NCBI GenBank assembly: GCA_965116935.1
Contig: OZ220737.1
Location: 1,736,001 to 1,800,000, forward strand
DNA from: VXYL01 sp965116935
Lineage (GTDB): Bacteria; Pseudomonadota; Gammaproteobacteria; Pseudomonadales; Azotimanducaceae
Direction of reading: 5' to 3'
Length of the DNA: 64,000 nucleotides
This document shows positions 51,732 to 61,195 of this stretch, piece after piece (within the stretch, counting starts at the first letter, position 1; each line of letters begins with the position of its first letter). The position numbers and the translations under genes were made by a program. The notes below the pieces were generated by a model. It made no database searches. It was not told where the DNA came from and worked only from the letters and a program-made list of their open reading frames with translations.

Positions 51732-52339
51732 AGCCCTGACGACGATGCAGTTTCCGCTCGCTAAGGAAAATCTCAATCACCACCTTGCCATTTTCCCTAG
51801 GGAATCTCGCCGCCGAACACGCCGAATCCCGACTCATTGGGATGACGTCCCACCCTCACCCCGATCACGTAGTCCGGTCGTCGCGACAGGCCATCGTTGG
51901 GCGTCCACGCCACCAAAGTAGCTGTCGCCAACCAAGTCCGCATGCTGATCAACCCCCATTCCCATCGCCTCCGGTTTCTGTCTCGCCCCGCCTACCTGAC
52001 CGTTACGCTTCCGCCCCGATCCTCTCTAGGAGTAGGGGCGTGGCCATTCGGTGTCGCGCACGACGGCGCTGGGCCGCCGAAGGCCGGAACACCGACCGCC
52101 GAAGCCGGCAAGCCGGACTGCGCCCAATTTGCAGTGACACCATAGGTGGTAGGAACGCGACGATGTCGGACACGGCGCATATGGACAACGTCAGTGACTT
52201 ACGCTCGAAATGCCCGGAGTAAACCCGTCCCCTATAAAGAAAGCGGCTAGGATCGTAGGGTTGCGGAATCTGTTCCATGCAAGGGGACGGTCGGTGGACG
52301 GGGACACGAGCGACGCATGCGTCGTCCGCGCTTGGCAAT
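51732..52339. other. Gap between the secreted-protein gene and thrC
   Basis: About 600 bases with only short overlapping open frames on both strands and no family motif. The end near thrC contains the GCGACGCATGCGTCGTCCG palindrome (52311-52328), shared with 48384-48402. Confidence 0.45.
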
Positions 52340-53725
52340 CTAGGGACTCACGTCGTCCTGACTGGCGATGTAGTCCTTGAGGGCTGTCGCGCTCGCGGGG
52401 ATTGGGGTTCGGCGGGCGTCTTCTGGGCGCAGGCGGGACAGGCTCGGGTGCAGGGGTGGGTCTTGGTCGGTGGCGCGGGCCACGGTTTCCGGGAACTTCG
52501 CCGGGTGGGCTGTGGCCAGGCAGATGGGGCGGGTGCTTGCGTCGGCGATTCGGCGGGCCGCGGCGACGCCTACCGCTGTGTGGGGGTCTAACAGGTAGCC
52601 GTGGCTGGCGTGTGCCCAAGTGATGGTGCCGAGGGTTTCTTCGGCATCGACGCGAACGGCGGTGATGGTCTCGTCGACGCGGTTCTCGCCCTTGCGGCTG
52701 CCGCCGATCTTGGCGCGACCGTGCTCTGAGAAGGCCGACATGAAGGCGCGCACCCGCTCGGGGTCGCGACCGAGGCGCAGGAACAGGTAGCGTTCGAGGT
52801 TGCTGGCCACCTGGATGTCCATGCTTGGGCTCAGCGTCTGATGTACCGCGCCGCGGGCATAGACGCCGGTGTCGAAGAAGCGCGCCAGAATGTCGTTTTC
52901 GTTGGTGGCGAGGATCAACTGCTCGATGGGCGCGCCCATCTCCCGCGCCACGATGCCGGCGAGGATGTTGCCGAAGTTGCCGGTGGGCACGGCCAGGGTG
53001 CAGGGCCCGTCGGCGTTGACGCTGACGTGTATGTAGTAGCTGATCTGCGCCAGAACGCGCGCCCAGTTGACCGAGTTGACGGCACCCAGGCGGTGGCGGG
53101 CCTTGAAGTCCTGGTCGGCGAACGCGGCCTTCAGCATTCGCTGGCAGTCATCGAAACTGCCTTCCACGGCGAGGCAGTGGACGTTGGCGTCAGCCGCCGC
53201 CGTCATCTGCAACTCCTGCAAGGGGCTGGTGCGGCCGTCCGGGAACATGACGAAGATGGCCATGTTGGCGCGACCTGCTACGGCGGCGATGGCCGCGCTT
53301 CCGGTATCGCCGCTGGTGGCGCCGACGATGTTGAGGTCGCCGCCCCGTCGCGCAAGGATATGCTCGAAGAGCCGTCCTAGCACCTGCAAGGCAACGTCCT
53401 TGAAGGCGAGGGTGGGGCCGTGGAACAGCTCCAGCACGCGCACGTCGCCCACGTCCACCAAGGGAATCACGTCCGGATGGTCGAAGGTTGCGAATGCCTC
53501 GGCGAGGAGGGCATCGAGCTCTTGGTGCGGGATGTCGTCCACGTAGAGCCGGAACACGGCTTGGGCGGTTTCGACGAAGGAACGGCCCCGCCAGTCGTCG
53601 AGCCGGGCACTGATGTCCGGCAAGGACTCCGGCATGAGCAAGCCCCCGTCGGCTGCCAGCCCCGCCATCACCGCGTCGGAGAAGGCCATCGGCGTGGTGC
53701 CGCCACGGGTGGACACATAGCGCAT
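52340..53725 (-). CDS. thrC: Threonine synthase
   Basis: ThrC converts O-phosphohomoserine to threonine with PLP. The 461-residue protein is of the long (E. coli-like) type: STRGGTTPMAFSDAVMAGLA, the PLP lysine in LELFHGPTLAFKDVALQVLG, the glycine loop GATSGDTGSAAIAA and VPTGNFGNILAG. Its last codons are duplicated at 48415-48506. No hom or thrB gene is in the window. Confidence 0.95.
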   Translation of the reverse strand: MRYVSTRGGTTPMAFSDAVMAGLAADGGLLMPESLPDISARLDDWRGRSFVETAQAVFRLYVDDIPHQELDALLAEAFATFDHPDVIPLVDVGDVRVLELFHGPTLAFKDVALQVLGRLFEHILARRGGDLNIVGATSGDTGSAAIAAVAGRANMAIFVMFPDGRTSPLQELQMTAAADANVHCLAVEGSFDDCQRMLKAAFADQDFKARHRLGAVNSVNWARVLAQISYYIHVSVNADGPCTLAVPTGNFGNILAGIVAREMGAPIEQLILATNENDILARFFDTGVYARGAVHQTLSPSMDIQVASNLERYLFLRLGRDPERVRAFMSAFSEHGRAKIGGSRKGENRVDETITAVRVDAEETLGTITWAHASHGYLLDPHTAVGVAAARRIADASTRPICLATAHPAKFPETVARATDQDPPLHPSLSRLRPEDARRTPIPASATALKDYIASQDDVSP

Positions 53726-53774
53726 GGCCGGAATGATACTCGTGCGCGGCTGCTTCGCTGCCGACCTGCTGCCG

Positions 53775-54224
53775 TCAGCGGTGGCCGTCGCTGTCGTGCA
53801 GCCAGACGCGTTGGCCGTTGCTCTTGACGAGGGTGCGACCGATGCGGGGATAGTGGACGACGTCGGCGATGTTGCGCTCGCCGCCCATGAGGTACACGAG
53901 GTCCTCCTCGAACGGGTTGCGCATCATGTGTGCCGGCGAAGGCGCGGTGAAGCCCATGAAGTCGCCCGGCCCCACCTCGAAGGTCTCGTCGCCGATTTCG
54001 GCAATGCCTCGGCCCGAGACGACGTAGAGGAACTCCTCGTCCTGGTCGTGGTAGTGAAAGGTGGTGCTGTCGCGCCCCGGTTCCAGCCGCACCAGGTGGA
54101 TGCCGATGCGGGTCATGCCGGTGGCGTCGGATATGGCGCGTGAATGACGCACGCCGTTGTCATTGAACGGATGCACACGCCGTCGCTCCGGCATCTGCAT
54201 CATTTCTTCGCGGGTGATCAGCAT
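53775..54224 (-). CDS. Cupin-domain protein
   Basis: The 149-residue single-domain cupin has the metal motif FHYHDQDEEFLYVVSGRG (motif 1 with His, His, Glu) and GPGDFMGF with AHMMRNP (motif 2 His). It could be a metal-dependent isomerase or a sensor; the substrate is unknown. The ATG at 54224 overlaps the end of hisC by 7 bases, so it is cotranscribed with hisC. Confidence 0.85.
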   Translation of the reverse strand: MLITREEMMQMPERRRVHPFNDNGVRHSRAISDATGMTRIGIHLVRLEPGRDSTTFHYHDQDEEFLYVVSGRGIAEIGDETFEVGPGDFMGFTAPSPAHMMRNPFEEDLVYLMGGERNIADVVHYPRIGRTLVKSNGQRVWLHDSDGHR

Positions 54225-55312
54225 CGTTCGCTCCCAGGTCGAAGCATTTCCCGAAGGGCGTCGAGCAGGGCGTCGTTCTCCTCCGGTGTGCCGACGGTGA
54301 TGCGCAGCCGATTGGCGAGGCGCGGCGCGTCGAAGTGACGCACGAGAATGCCGCGGACGTGCAATGCGGTGTAGATGGCCTGGGCCGACGGCGCGTCGGT
54401 TGGCGGCGCCGCCAGCAGGAAGTTTGCCTCGGAGGCGGGAACGTCGAACCCGGCCGCCAGAAGATGCTCGCGCAGCCGCTGCCGTTCCCGCCGCACCGCC
54501 GCCCACGATGCTTGCGCGTGTTCTACATCGGCGAACGCCGCTTCCGCCGCCGCCTGCGCCAGCACGCTGACGTTATAGCTGTCGCGGGTCTTGTCGCGGA
54601 TCGGTTCGATCAGCCCCGTGCTGCCGAGCAGGAAGCCGAAGCGCACACCCGCCAGCGAATACCCCTTCGACAGCGTTCGCAGGAGCAGGAGGTTGTCGAA
54701 GCGATGGACGAGCCCCGTCAGGTCGTGACGCAAGCCAGGGTCCACGAAGTCCACATACGCCTCGTCCACGAGCAAGACCCCGCTGAGGTCCTCGGCCAAA
54801 GCGGCAATGGCCTCGGCATCGAGCAGTGCACCGGAAGGAGCATGGGGGTTCACTAGGCAGGTCAAGCGAACGTCCTCGGCATTGAGGCGCGCCGCCAAGT
54901 CCGCCGGCGGCAGCCAGCCATCGCCGAATTCCACGGCCACCAATCGACAATCCTGAATCGACGCCAGCACCGGATAGAGCGAGTAGCTCGGCGATGCCAT
55001 GCCGAAGGCGCCGCCGGGGTCCACGAACGTCGTCAGCGCCAGCCGCAAGGCCTCGTCGCCGCCGTTGGTGGCCACGACCTGATCCGGTTGCAGCCCAAAG
55101 CGCTCGGCGGCAAGCCGCCGGAAGCCCAATGCCGTGGCCGGCGGATAACGCCGCAGCGACGCGACGTCCACCGCCGCCAATGCCCGCGCCACGTCCGGCG
55201 AGGGCGGGTGTGGATTCTCGTTGGTGTTGAGCTTGATGACCTTGGCGTCGCTGGGCTGCTCGCCGTAGCCGTAGCCGGTCATGCGCTCGATGTTCGCCCG
55301 TTCGAAACTCAT
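54218..55312 (-). CDS. hisC: Histidinol-phosphate aminotransferase
   Basis: HisC makes histidinol phosphate from imidazole acetol phosphate with PLP. The 364-residue class II aminotransferase has KLNTNENPHPPSP, the NGGDEALRLAL helix, the VDEAYVDF segment and the PLP lysine in LLLRTLSKGYSLAGVRFG. The start ATG at 55312 overlaps the transporter stop (ATGA). No other his genes are in the window, so specificity for histidinol phosphate over other substrates is likely but not proven. Confidence 0.88.
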   Translation of the reverse strand: MSFERANIERMTGYGYGEQPSDAKVIKLNTNENPHPPSPDVARALAAVDVASLRRYPPATALGFRRLAAERFGLQPDQVVATNGGDEALRLALTTFVDPGGAFGMASPSYSLYPVLASIQDCRLVAVEFGDGWLPPADLAARLNAEDVRLTCLVNPHAPSGALLDAEAIAALAEDLSGVLLVDEAYVDFVDPGLRHDLTGLVHRFDNLLLLRTLSKGYSLAGVRFGFLLGSTGLIEPIRDKTRDSYNVSVLAQAAAEAAFADVEHAQASWAAVRRERQRLREHLLAAGFDVPASEANFLLAAPPTDAPSAQAIYTALHVRGILVRHFDAPRLANRLRITVGTPEENDALLDALREMLRPGSERC

Positions 55313-56379
55313 GCCGACGCCTCGTCGGACGGCGCATTCGCCGGCACCGCCACGGCAGGCCCGAGCAGGAGCGCGAGCCAAGTCGTTTCCGGATTTGCCT
55401 CCAGTGCGATCTTCAAGGTCATCGTCAGCGGCACCGACAGCAACATCCCCACCGGCCCCAGCATCCAGCCCCAGAACACCAGCGAAAGGAATACCACCAG
55501 CGTCGAAAGCCCAAGCCCCCGCCCCATGAAGCGCGGCTCGACGACGTTGCCGAAGCCGACATTGGTGACGGCAAACACCGCCGCCACCGCCGCCGCGTGC
55601 CACGCCCCGAGCTGCACCAGCGCCAGCAGCACCGGCGGCGCGGCGGCGATGAGGCTGCCGATAGTGGGCACGTAGTTCAGCAGAAACGCCAAGAGCCCCC
55701 AGAGTGCCGGGAAGTCCACGCCGATGATCCACATGGCCACCCAAACGACGACTCCGGTGGCGGCACTGATCGCCGTCTTGATGGCGATGTAGCGATTCAC
55801 GTTCTCGGCAAAGCGGCGAAAGTGCGGCATGTCGCGATCCGGCACCCTCAATACGGCCTTGAGCTTGGCGGGGAAACTCGATGCTTCGCCGAGGATGAAG
55901 ATCACCGTCAGCAGGATGAGGAAGCCGTTCGAGAGCGCGTTGCCAAACCCCGCCAGCATGTTGCCTGCCAGCGTGAACGCCTGCGAGGGATCGAGACCGT
56001 CCAAGGCCGAGACCTGCGACAGGTCGATGCCAAGCCTGAGCGCGAGTGCCGTGCCGCTGGCCACGAGGGTGTTGAGCCGTTCCCCATAGAATGGCATCTG
56101 CTCGCGGAAGTCGTCCACGCTGCTTGCCACCACCGCCCCGACGCCTACCAGAACGGCAATCAATGCCGCTACCACGACGGCAATGGCGAGGCCCACAGGA
56201 ACCCGGTGCCGGGCCATCCAGAACACCGGGGTGGCGGCGATCGTGGCAAGGAACGCCGCCAACAGAAACGGCACCATCAGCTCTTCGGCAGCCTTGATGC
56301 CAGCCACCACCACGACAAAGGCGGCGAGCATCAGCAGGGGATTGCTGGCCGAGATCGGACCTGGCGACGACGCAGACAC
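55309..56379 (-). CDS. AI-2E (PerM-like) family transporter
   Basis: The 356-residue inner-membrane protein has about eight helices and the family core: ENVNRYIAIKTAISAATGVV, ALWGLLAFLLNYVPTIGSLI and FWGWMLGPVGMLLSVPLTM. Members include TqsA and PerM exporters; the cargo of this one is unknown. It overlaps hisC by 4 bases. Confidence 0.88.
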   Translation of the reverse strand: MSASSPGPISASNPLLMLAAFVVVVAGIKAAEELMVPFLLAAFLATIAATPVFWMARHRVPVGLAIAVVVAALIAVLVGVGAVVASSVDDFREQMPFYGERLNTLVASGTALALRLGIDLSQVSALDGLDPSQAFTLAGNMLAGFGNALSNGFLILLTVIFILGEASSFPAKLKAVLRVPDRDMPHFRRFAENVNRYIAIKTAISAATGVVVWVAMWIIGVDFPALWGLLAFLLNYVPTIGSLIAAAPPVLLALVQLGAWHAAAVAAVFAVTNVGFGNVVEPRFMGRGLGLSTLVVFLSLVFWGWMLGPVGMLLSVPLTMTLKIALEANPETTWLALLLGPAVAVPANAPSDEASA

Positions 56380-56397
56380 CGCTACCGGAACGCGCCT

Positions 56398-57219
56398 TCA
56401 GGAGAAGGCACGTCGGTTGGCAAGGCTTGGCAACTGTCCCCGCACTTCGGCCACCCGCGCGGGGTCCACATCCGCCACCGCGAAGCCGTCGCCGCCGTCG
56501 CACGAGGCAATCACGTCGCCCCAGGGGTCCACGATCAGGCCGTGGCCCCAAGACTGGCGCCCGCGATGACCGTGGTCGCCATGCTGCGCCGGGGCGATCA
56601 TGTAGCACTGGGTTTCGATGGCGCGTGCCCGCATGAGCACTTCCCAGTGGTCGTGGCCGGTGGTGCGAGTGAACGCGCTCGGCGCGGTGAGGGCGATTGC
56701 GCCCATGTCAGCGAGGCGCTGATACAGCGCCGGGAAACGGATGTCGTAGCAGACCGTGAGACCAAGGGTGCCGAAGGGCGTCTCGGTGATTACGGCGCGA
56801 TCGCCCGGCGCCGTGCCGCGTGATTCGTGCAGGCGCGTGCCGTCGGCCAGGTCCACATCGAACAGATGAATCTTGCGATACAGCGCCGCGATCTCGCCGT
56901 CCGGCCCAAGATGCACGCAGGTGTTGTGGGCACGCCCATCGGCCGCTTGTTCGTGGAAGCCACCGAACACCAGATGCACTGTGCAGTCCCGCGCCAAGGC
57001 CTGACAGTGAGCCAGGATCGGGCCGCCTTTCGGCAGCGGCTCAAGCCATTGGCGACGTTCGCGTTCGCTGCCGATGTAGGCAAAAGCCTCCGGCAGGAAC
57101 ACCATCTTCGCGCCAGCGTCGGCAGCTTCCCGCGCGAGCCCCAGGGCGCTCGCGAGATTCGCCTCGACATCCGAGGTGGCGCACATCTGCACGATGCCGA
57201 CGGAGGTGGTTTCACTCAT
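56398..57219 (-). CDS. Nitrilase-superfamily amidohydrolase (Nit1-like)
   Basis: The 273-residue enzyme has the catalytic triad of the carbon-nitrogen hydrolase fold: Glu in MVFLPEAFAYIG, Lys in ALYRKIHLFDVD and Cys in LGLTVCYDIRFPALYQRL. The layout matches the Nit1/NitFhit branch, in which a known role is repair of deaminated glutathione; that role is inferred. It lies between the PerM-like transporter and rhlB, all on the minus strand with short gaps. Confidence 0.88.
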   Translation of the reverse strand: MSETTSVGIVQMCATSDVEANLASALGLAREAADAGAKMVFLPEAFAYIGSERERRQWLEPLPKGGPILAHCQALARDCTVHLVFGGFHEQAADGRAHNTCVHLGPDGEIAALYRKIHLFDVDLADGTRLHESRGTAPGDRAVITETPFGTLGLTVCYDIRFPALYQRLADMGAIALTAPSAFTRTTGHDHWEVLMRARAIETQCYMIAPAQHGDHGHRGRQSWGHGLIVDPWGDVIASCDGGDGFAVADVDPARVAEVRGQLPSLANRRAFS

Positions 57220-57249
57220 GGTTGCTGGCCTGCCTTCACCCCTGGTCCC

Positions 57250-58443
57250 TCACTCCGCTTGCGCACCAAACTCCGGTTGTGTGCATTCCACCTGGTGCCC
57301 CAAGAACTCCTCAATCGCTGGCAGATTGAAGGCGTCGTCTTCCGAAACGAAGCTGATGGCGACTCCGGAGGCGCCGGCGCGGCCCGTGCGGCCGATGCGA
57401 TGCACATAATCCTCCGCCTCCTCGGGCAACTGGTAGTTCACCACGTGGCTGATTCCCTCCACGTGGATGCCCCGCCCAGCCACGTCCGTCGCCACCAAGA
57501 GGTTGGTGTGCCCTTCCTTGAAGCGATTTAGCGTGGCGATGCGCTTGCGCTGCGGTATGTCGCCCGCCAGCGCTTCGCAGTCCACGCCGCGGCGGCGGAG
57601 GTCACGCACCAGATTGTGAACCTGATCGCGCCGGTTGACGAACACCAGGGTGTGATCCGGTTGCTCGTCCTGCACGAAGCGCAGCAGGATGTCGCGCTTG
57701 TTGCTCGCGTCCATCAGCCAGAAGCGCTGATCCACGGTGTCCACAGCCACCGATTCAGGCTCGATGGCGACGTGCTCAGGCTCCAGCGTCCACTGCTGCG
57801 CCAGGTTCATCACGTCGGCATTGAAGGTGGCGCTGAAGAAGAGGGTCTGTCGGGAGCGCTTCTTCGGCGTCTGATAGACGATGCGGCGCACGTCCGGGAT
57901 GAAGCCCATGTCGAGCATCCGGTCCGCCTCGTCGATCACCAGCACCTCCACGCGGCTTAAGTCCACCGACCGACGCCGGACGAAGTCCAAGAGGCGTCCT
58001 GGTGTGGCGACGAGGATGTCGATGGGCCAGCGCCGAAGCTGCGTTTGCTGCTTTTCGAAGTCGATGCCGCCGACGGCAACGCCGATGACGGTGTCCGCGT
58101 AGCGGGCGAGATCTCTCGCGTCCGCTTCGATCTGCAGCGCCAGTTCCCGCGTTGGCGCCAGCACCAGCGAGCGGGCGAATCCGGGCGGATTGGGGCGCGC
58201 GAGCGGGTGCTCGATCTGCCGCGCGAGGATGGTGATCAGAAAGGCCGCGGTCTTGCCGGTGCCGGTCTGGGCTTGTCCGGTTACGTCGTAGTCGGCAAGG
58301 CTGAACGGCAGCACTTCGCTCTGAATGGGCGTACAGTCGGTGAAGCCGAGGTCATCGATCGCATCCATGACGGCATGGGGCAACGCCAGATCGTGGAAAT
58401 TGACGATGGCTTCCTGGCTCGCTTCGGGATTCGGTTCACTCAC
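57250..58443 (-). CDS. rhlB: DEAD-box RNA helicase RhlB
   Basis: The 397-residue helicase has FHDLALPHAVMDAIDDLGF, the Q motif CTPIQSE, Walker A AQTGTGKTAAF, PTRELA, DEAD box VIDEADRMLDMGF, SAT (FFSATF) and HRIGRTGRAG. Short length and the C-terminus without a basic tail fit RhlB, the helicase associated with the RNA degradosome. GTG at 58443 overlaps the stop of the preceding aminotransferase (GTGA). Confidence 0.87.
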   Translation of the reverse strand: MSEPNPEASQEAIVNFHDLALPHAVMDAIDDLGFTDCTPIQSEVLPFSLADYDVTGQAQTGTGKTAAFLITILARQIEHPLARPNPPGFARSLVLAPTRELALQIEADARDLARYADTVIGVAVGGIDFEKQQTQLRRWPIDILVATPGRLLDFVRRRSVDLSRVEVLVIDEADRMLDMGFIPDVRRIVYQTPKKRSRQTLFFSATFNADVMNLAQQWTLEPEHVAIEPESVAVDTVDQRFWLMDASNKRDILLRFVQDEQPDHTLVFVNRRDQVHNLVRDLRRRGVDCEALAGDIPQRKRIATLNRFKEGHTNLLVATDVAGRGIHVEGISHVVNYQLPEEAEDYVHRIGRTGRAGASGVAISFVSEDDAFNLPAIEEFLGHQVECTQPEFGAQAE

Positions 58444-59672
58444 GCTGCCTCCGTGGACTTCCGTGCGGATGCAAGCCTGATGCATAAGGCGAGCACATCT
58501 ATGGCTGCCACCACTTCGTCAAGGGTTGCGAAGGTAGGGGCAATGCGAATGTTGCGGTCGTTCGGGTCTTTGCCGCCCGGAAACGTCGCCCCGGCCGGCG
58601 TCAGCACGACGCCGGCATCGGCGGCAAGTGCCACGACCTCCTTGGCGAGACCCGGCTCGGTGTCGAGCGAGACGAAGTAGCCGCCCCGAGGCCGGGTCCA
58701 AGTGGCAAGGTCGGTGCCTGCCAAGCCTTGCTCCAACCCTGCCTGCACGGCCTCGAACTTGGGCTGTACGGACGCCGCATGGCTGTGCATGTGCTCCGCC
58801 AGGCGACCCTGAAGCAAGCGGGCGTGGCGCAACTGGTTCACCTTGTCCGGCCCGATCATGAAGGCCGAGAAGCGGCGCTCCAGGGCGTCGAGCAGCTCCG
58901 CTCCGCCGCCCAAGAAGGCGACGCCGCTGCCGGCATGGGTGATCTTCGACGTGGACGCGAACATGGCGATGGCGTCTGCGGTTCCAGCCGCTCGGGCAAG
59001 GGGCAGGATCGGCGTCAGCTCATCGGGCGGCGACTCGAAGTCATGCACGGCATAGGCGTTGTCCCAAAGCACCAGGAAGCCGGGGGATGCGAGCTTGGGC
59101 AGACTGGCGATGCGCTCCACCACTTCGGGCGAATAGGTGCAGCCCGTGGGGTTGGAGTGCTTCGGCACGCACCAGATGCAGCGGATGGTGGGGTCGTCCT
59201 GCACGAGCCGCTCGACGGCATCCATGTCCGGGCCGTCGTCCCGCATCGGCACCGTGACGGGCGCAATGCCGAACGAATCGGTCAGGGTGAAGTGGCGATC
59301 GTAGCCTGGCACCGGGCAGATCGCCTTCGCCGGGCCGGCGTCGCGCCAAGCCGGGTGCAGGATGCCGTAGTGCATGGCCGCGTCGAGCACATAGAACATG
59401 AGCGTAAGGCTGGCGTTGCCGCCGGCCATTACGTCTTCGGGGGTCACGTCCAGGAGCTCGGCACCGAGTTGCCGCGCCTCGGGAATGCCGCGCAGGTTGC
59501 CGTAGTTGCGCACATCCGTGCTGTCTTCGCTGGTGAAGTCGCCGTTCAGGATGCCGTCGAGCTCGTCGGAAAGGTCTAGCTGCGCCGCCGCTGGCTTGCC
59601 GCGGGTGAGATCGAGCTTGAGATTGGCACCTTGCAACGACGCGTATTGGCGCTCGAGTTCCTCGAGGGCCAT
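58440..59672 (-). CDS. Class I aminotransferase (AspT/Ic-like)
   Basis: The protein of about 410 residues starts MALEELERQYASLQGANLKL and has LDLTRGKPAAAQLDLSDELD, GNASLTLMFYVLDAAMHYG, the NPTG motif in PKHSNPTGCTYSPEVVERIA, and the PLP lysine in AMFASTSKITHAGSG. These match the group of large aminotransferases related to Corynebacterium AspT. Aspartate is the probable substrate. The ATG shares its A with the argC stop (TGATG). Confidence 0.85.
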   Translation of the reverse strand: MALEELERQYASLQGANLKLDLTRGKPAAAQLDLSDELDGILNGDFTSEDSTDVRNYGNLRGIPEARQLGAELLDVTPEDVMAGGNASLTLMFYVLDAAMHYGILHPAWRDAGPAKAICPVPGYDRHFTLTDSFGIAPVTVPMRDDGPDMDAVERLVQDDPTIRCIWCVPKHSNPTGCTYSPEVVERIASLPKLASPGFLVLWDNAYAVHDFESPPDELTPILPLARAAGTADAIAMFASTSKITHAGSGVAFLGGGAELLDALERRFSAFMIGPDKVNQLRHARLLQGRLAEHMHSHAASVQPKFEAVQAGLEQGLAGTDLATWTRPRGGYFVSLDTEPGLAKEVVALAADAGVVLTPAGATFPGGKDPNDRNIRIAPTFATLDEVVAAIDVLALCIRLASARKSTEAA

Positions 59673-60637
59673 CACGAGGCTTCCAAGGCCGGCTCACGGG
59701 GCAGGTGCACCCCCGCGGCCTCCGGCAGGCCCAGCATCAGGTTGAGGTTCTGCACCGCAGCGCCGGATGCCCCCTTGCCGAGATTGTCGTATCTCGCCAC
59801 CAGCAACACTCGGTCGTCATGGCCGAACACGAAGAGATCCAGCTCGTTGCTGCCGTTGCGCTCCGTGGCCGAGAGGAAGCCGGCGTCAAGCGCCGCCTCC
59901 GGCACCGGATACTCATGGACGTGGACAAACGCCTCATCCGCGTACCGCGCTTGAAGCACTTCGCGCACCCGCGCGGCGCCGCCGCCGCAAAGCTCCCGCC
60001 CGGAAAGCGGCACCTGCACCAGCATCCCTTGATGGAAATGACCAACCGTGGGGACGAACACCGGCGCGAGGTCAGTCAGCGAATGGCGGTGCATTTCCGG
60101 CACGTGCTTGTGCCGCAGCGCAAGCCCGTAGGGACGCACGCGCATGGCCTCCGAGTCGCAGGCGCGATACTTCGCGATCAGGCTCTTGCCCCCACCGGAA
60201 TAGCCAGACACCGCATTCACCTTGAGCGGCGTCGTCGGCAGCAGCATCCCTGACTCGATCAGCGGGCGCACGGCAAGAATGAACCCCGTTGGATAGCAGC
60301 CCGGATTGCTCACGCGCCGGGCATCGCGGATGCGCTGGTGCTGTTCCGGCTCAAGCTCCGGCAATCCATACACCCAATCCGAAGCCACCCGATGCGCCGT
60401 GCTCGCATCCAGGAACCGGCCCCCGGGCGCAAGCTCCACCGCCTGTCGCGCGGCTTCATCCGGCAAGCAAAGCACCACCACGTCTGCCTGCCGCATCAAT
60501 TCCCGTCGCCGCGAGTCGTCCTTGCGCCACTCGTCCTCTATCGCGAGCACATCCAAATCCCGCCGTCCAGCCAACCGAGCGGCGATCTCTAGGCCGGTGG
60601 TTCCAGCCTGCCCATCAATGAAAACGCTAGGCCTCAC
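59672..60637 (-). CDS. argC: N-acetyl-gamma-glutamyl-phosphate reductase, short type
   Basis: ArgC reduces N-acetylglutamyl phosphate to the semialdehyde in arginine synthesis. The 321-residue enzyme is the type 2 form: start VFIDGQAGTTGLEIAARLAG, catalytic Cys in RRVSNPGCYPTGFILAVRPL and YSGGGKSLIAKY. It heads the argC-aminotransferase-rhlB chain with overlapping starts and stops. Confidence 0.93.
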   Translation of the reverse strand: MRPSVFIDGQAGTTGLEIAARLAGRRDLDVLAIEDEWRKDDSRRRELMRQADVVVLCLPDEAARQAVELAPGGRFLDASTAHRVASDWVYGLPELEPEQHQRIRDARRVSNPGCYPTGFILAVRPLIESGMLLPTTPLKVNAVSGYSGGGKSLIAKYRACDSEAMRVRPYGLALRHKHVPEMHRHSLTDLAPVFVPTVGHFHQGMLVQVPLSGRELCGGGAARVREVLQARYADEAFVHVHEYPVPEAALDAGFLSATERNGSNELDLFVFGHDDRVLLVARYDNLGKGASGAAVQNLNLMLGLPEAAGVHLPREPALEAS

Positions 60638-60702
60638 GAGCGGAATCGGCTTTGCGCGGAATCGTCATGCCGCAATTGTAGCGAATCCCACCATCGCGCC
60701 CC

Positions 60703-60798
60703 GTAGGGGCGACCCCATGTGGTCGCCCGTGCGGGCTTGCCCCAAACCGCCGCGAACCCGCCCTCGGAGGGAAGGCATTCTGCCTTCCCTCCGAGGGC
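60703..60798. repeat. Palindromic repeats between argC and the Vsr-TA operon
   Basis: A family A2 variant, GTAGGGGCGACC-CCATGT-GGTCGCCC, spans 60703-60728. A family B-like palindrome with perfect 18-bp arms (60760-60777 and 60781-60798, arm GCCCTCGGAGGGAAGGCA) and a 3-base loop follows 14 bases before the PIN gene end. The latter could work as a terminator for the operon. Confidence 0.85.
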
Positions 60799-60814
60799 AC
60801 GTTTTGTTCAGGCG

Positions 60815-61195
60815 CTAGAGCGCAATCGCATCGGGAAGCCGGGACATTGCCCTGTCAAACGTGCCCGTTGGACGATGCCCCGCTTTCCGTGCGGTGCGCA
60901 CGATCAAGCAGTCGGCAAACCCGATGGACCGGCGAGCGCGGAAGTCGTCCAAGGCAGCGCGCACTACATCGGGGTCTTGGATCACCAAACGACCATGCGC
61001 GAGGAGCATTTCGACCAAGGTTCCTATGCGGCCCCGATCCATGCCGTACGCGGAGCCAAGCACCCAGACCGCTTCGGCGAGGACCAAGTGGGACACCCAC
61101 GCGCCCGCTTCGACGAAGGCTTCGGCCCGCTTCACCTGGTCGGCGTCGTCGCGAATGAGAAGCCGAACCAAGACGCTGGTATCAACGGCGCGCAT
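60815..61195 (-). CDS. PIN-domain toxin, VapC-like
   Basis: The 126-residue protein has the PIN RNase fold: VDTSVLVRLLIRDD with the first Asp, LVLAEAVWVLGSAYG with Glu, IGFADCLIVRTARKAG with Asp and GTFDRAMSRL with the last Asp. VapC toxins cleave tRNA or rRNA. It overlaps the antitoxin gene by 14 bases. All acidic residues are kept, so it should be active. Confidence 0.9.
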   Translation of the reverse strand: MRAVDTSVLVRLLIRDDADQVKRAEAFVEAGAWVSHLVLAEAVWVLGSAYGMDRGRIGTLVEMLLAHGRLVIQDPDVVRAALDDFRARRSIGFADCLIVRTARKAGHRPTGTFDRAMSRLPDAIAL

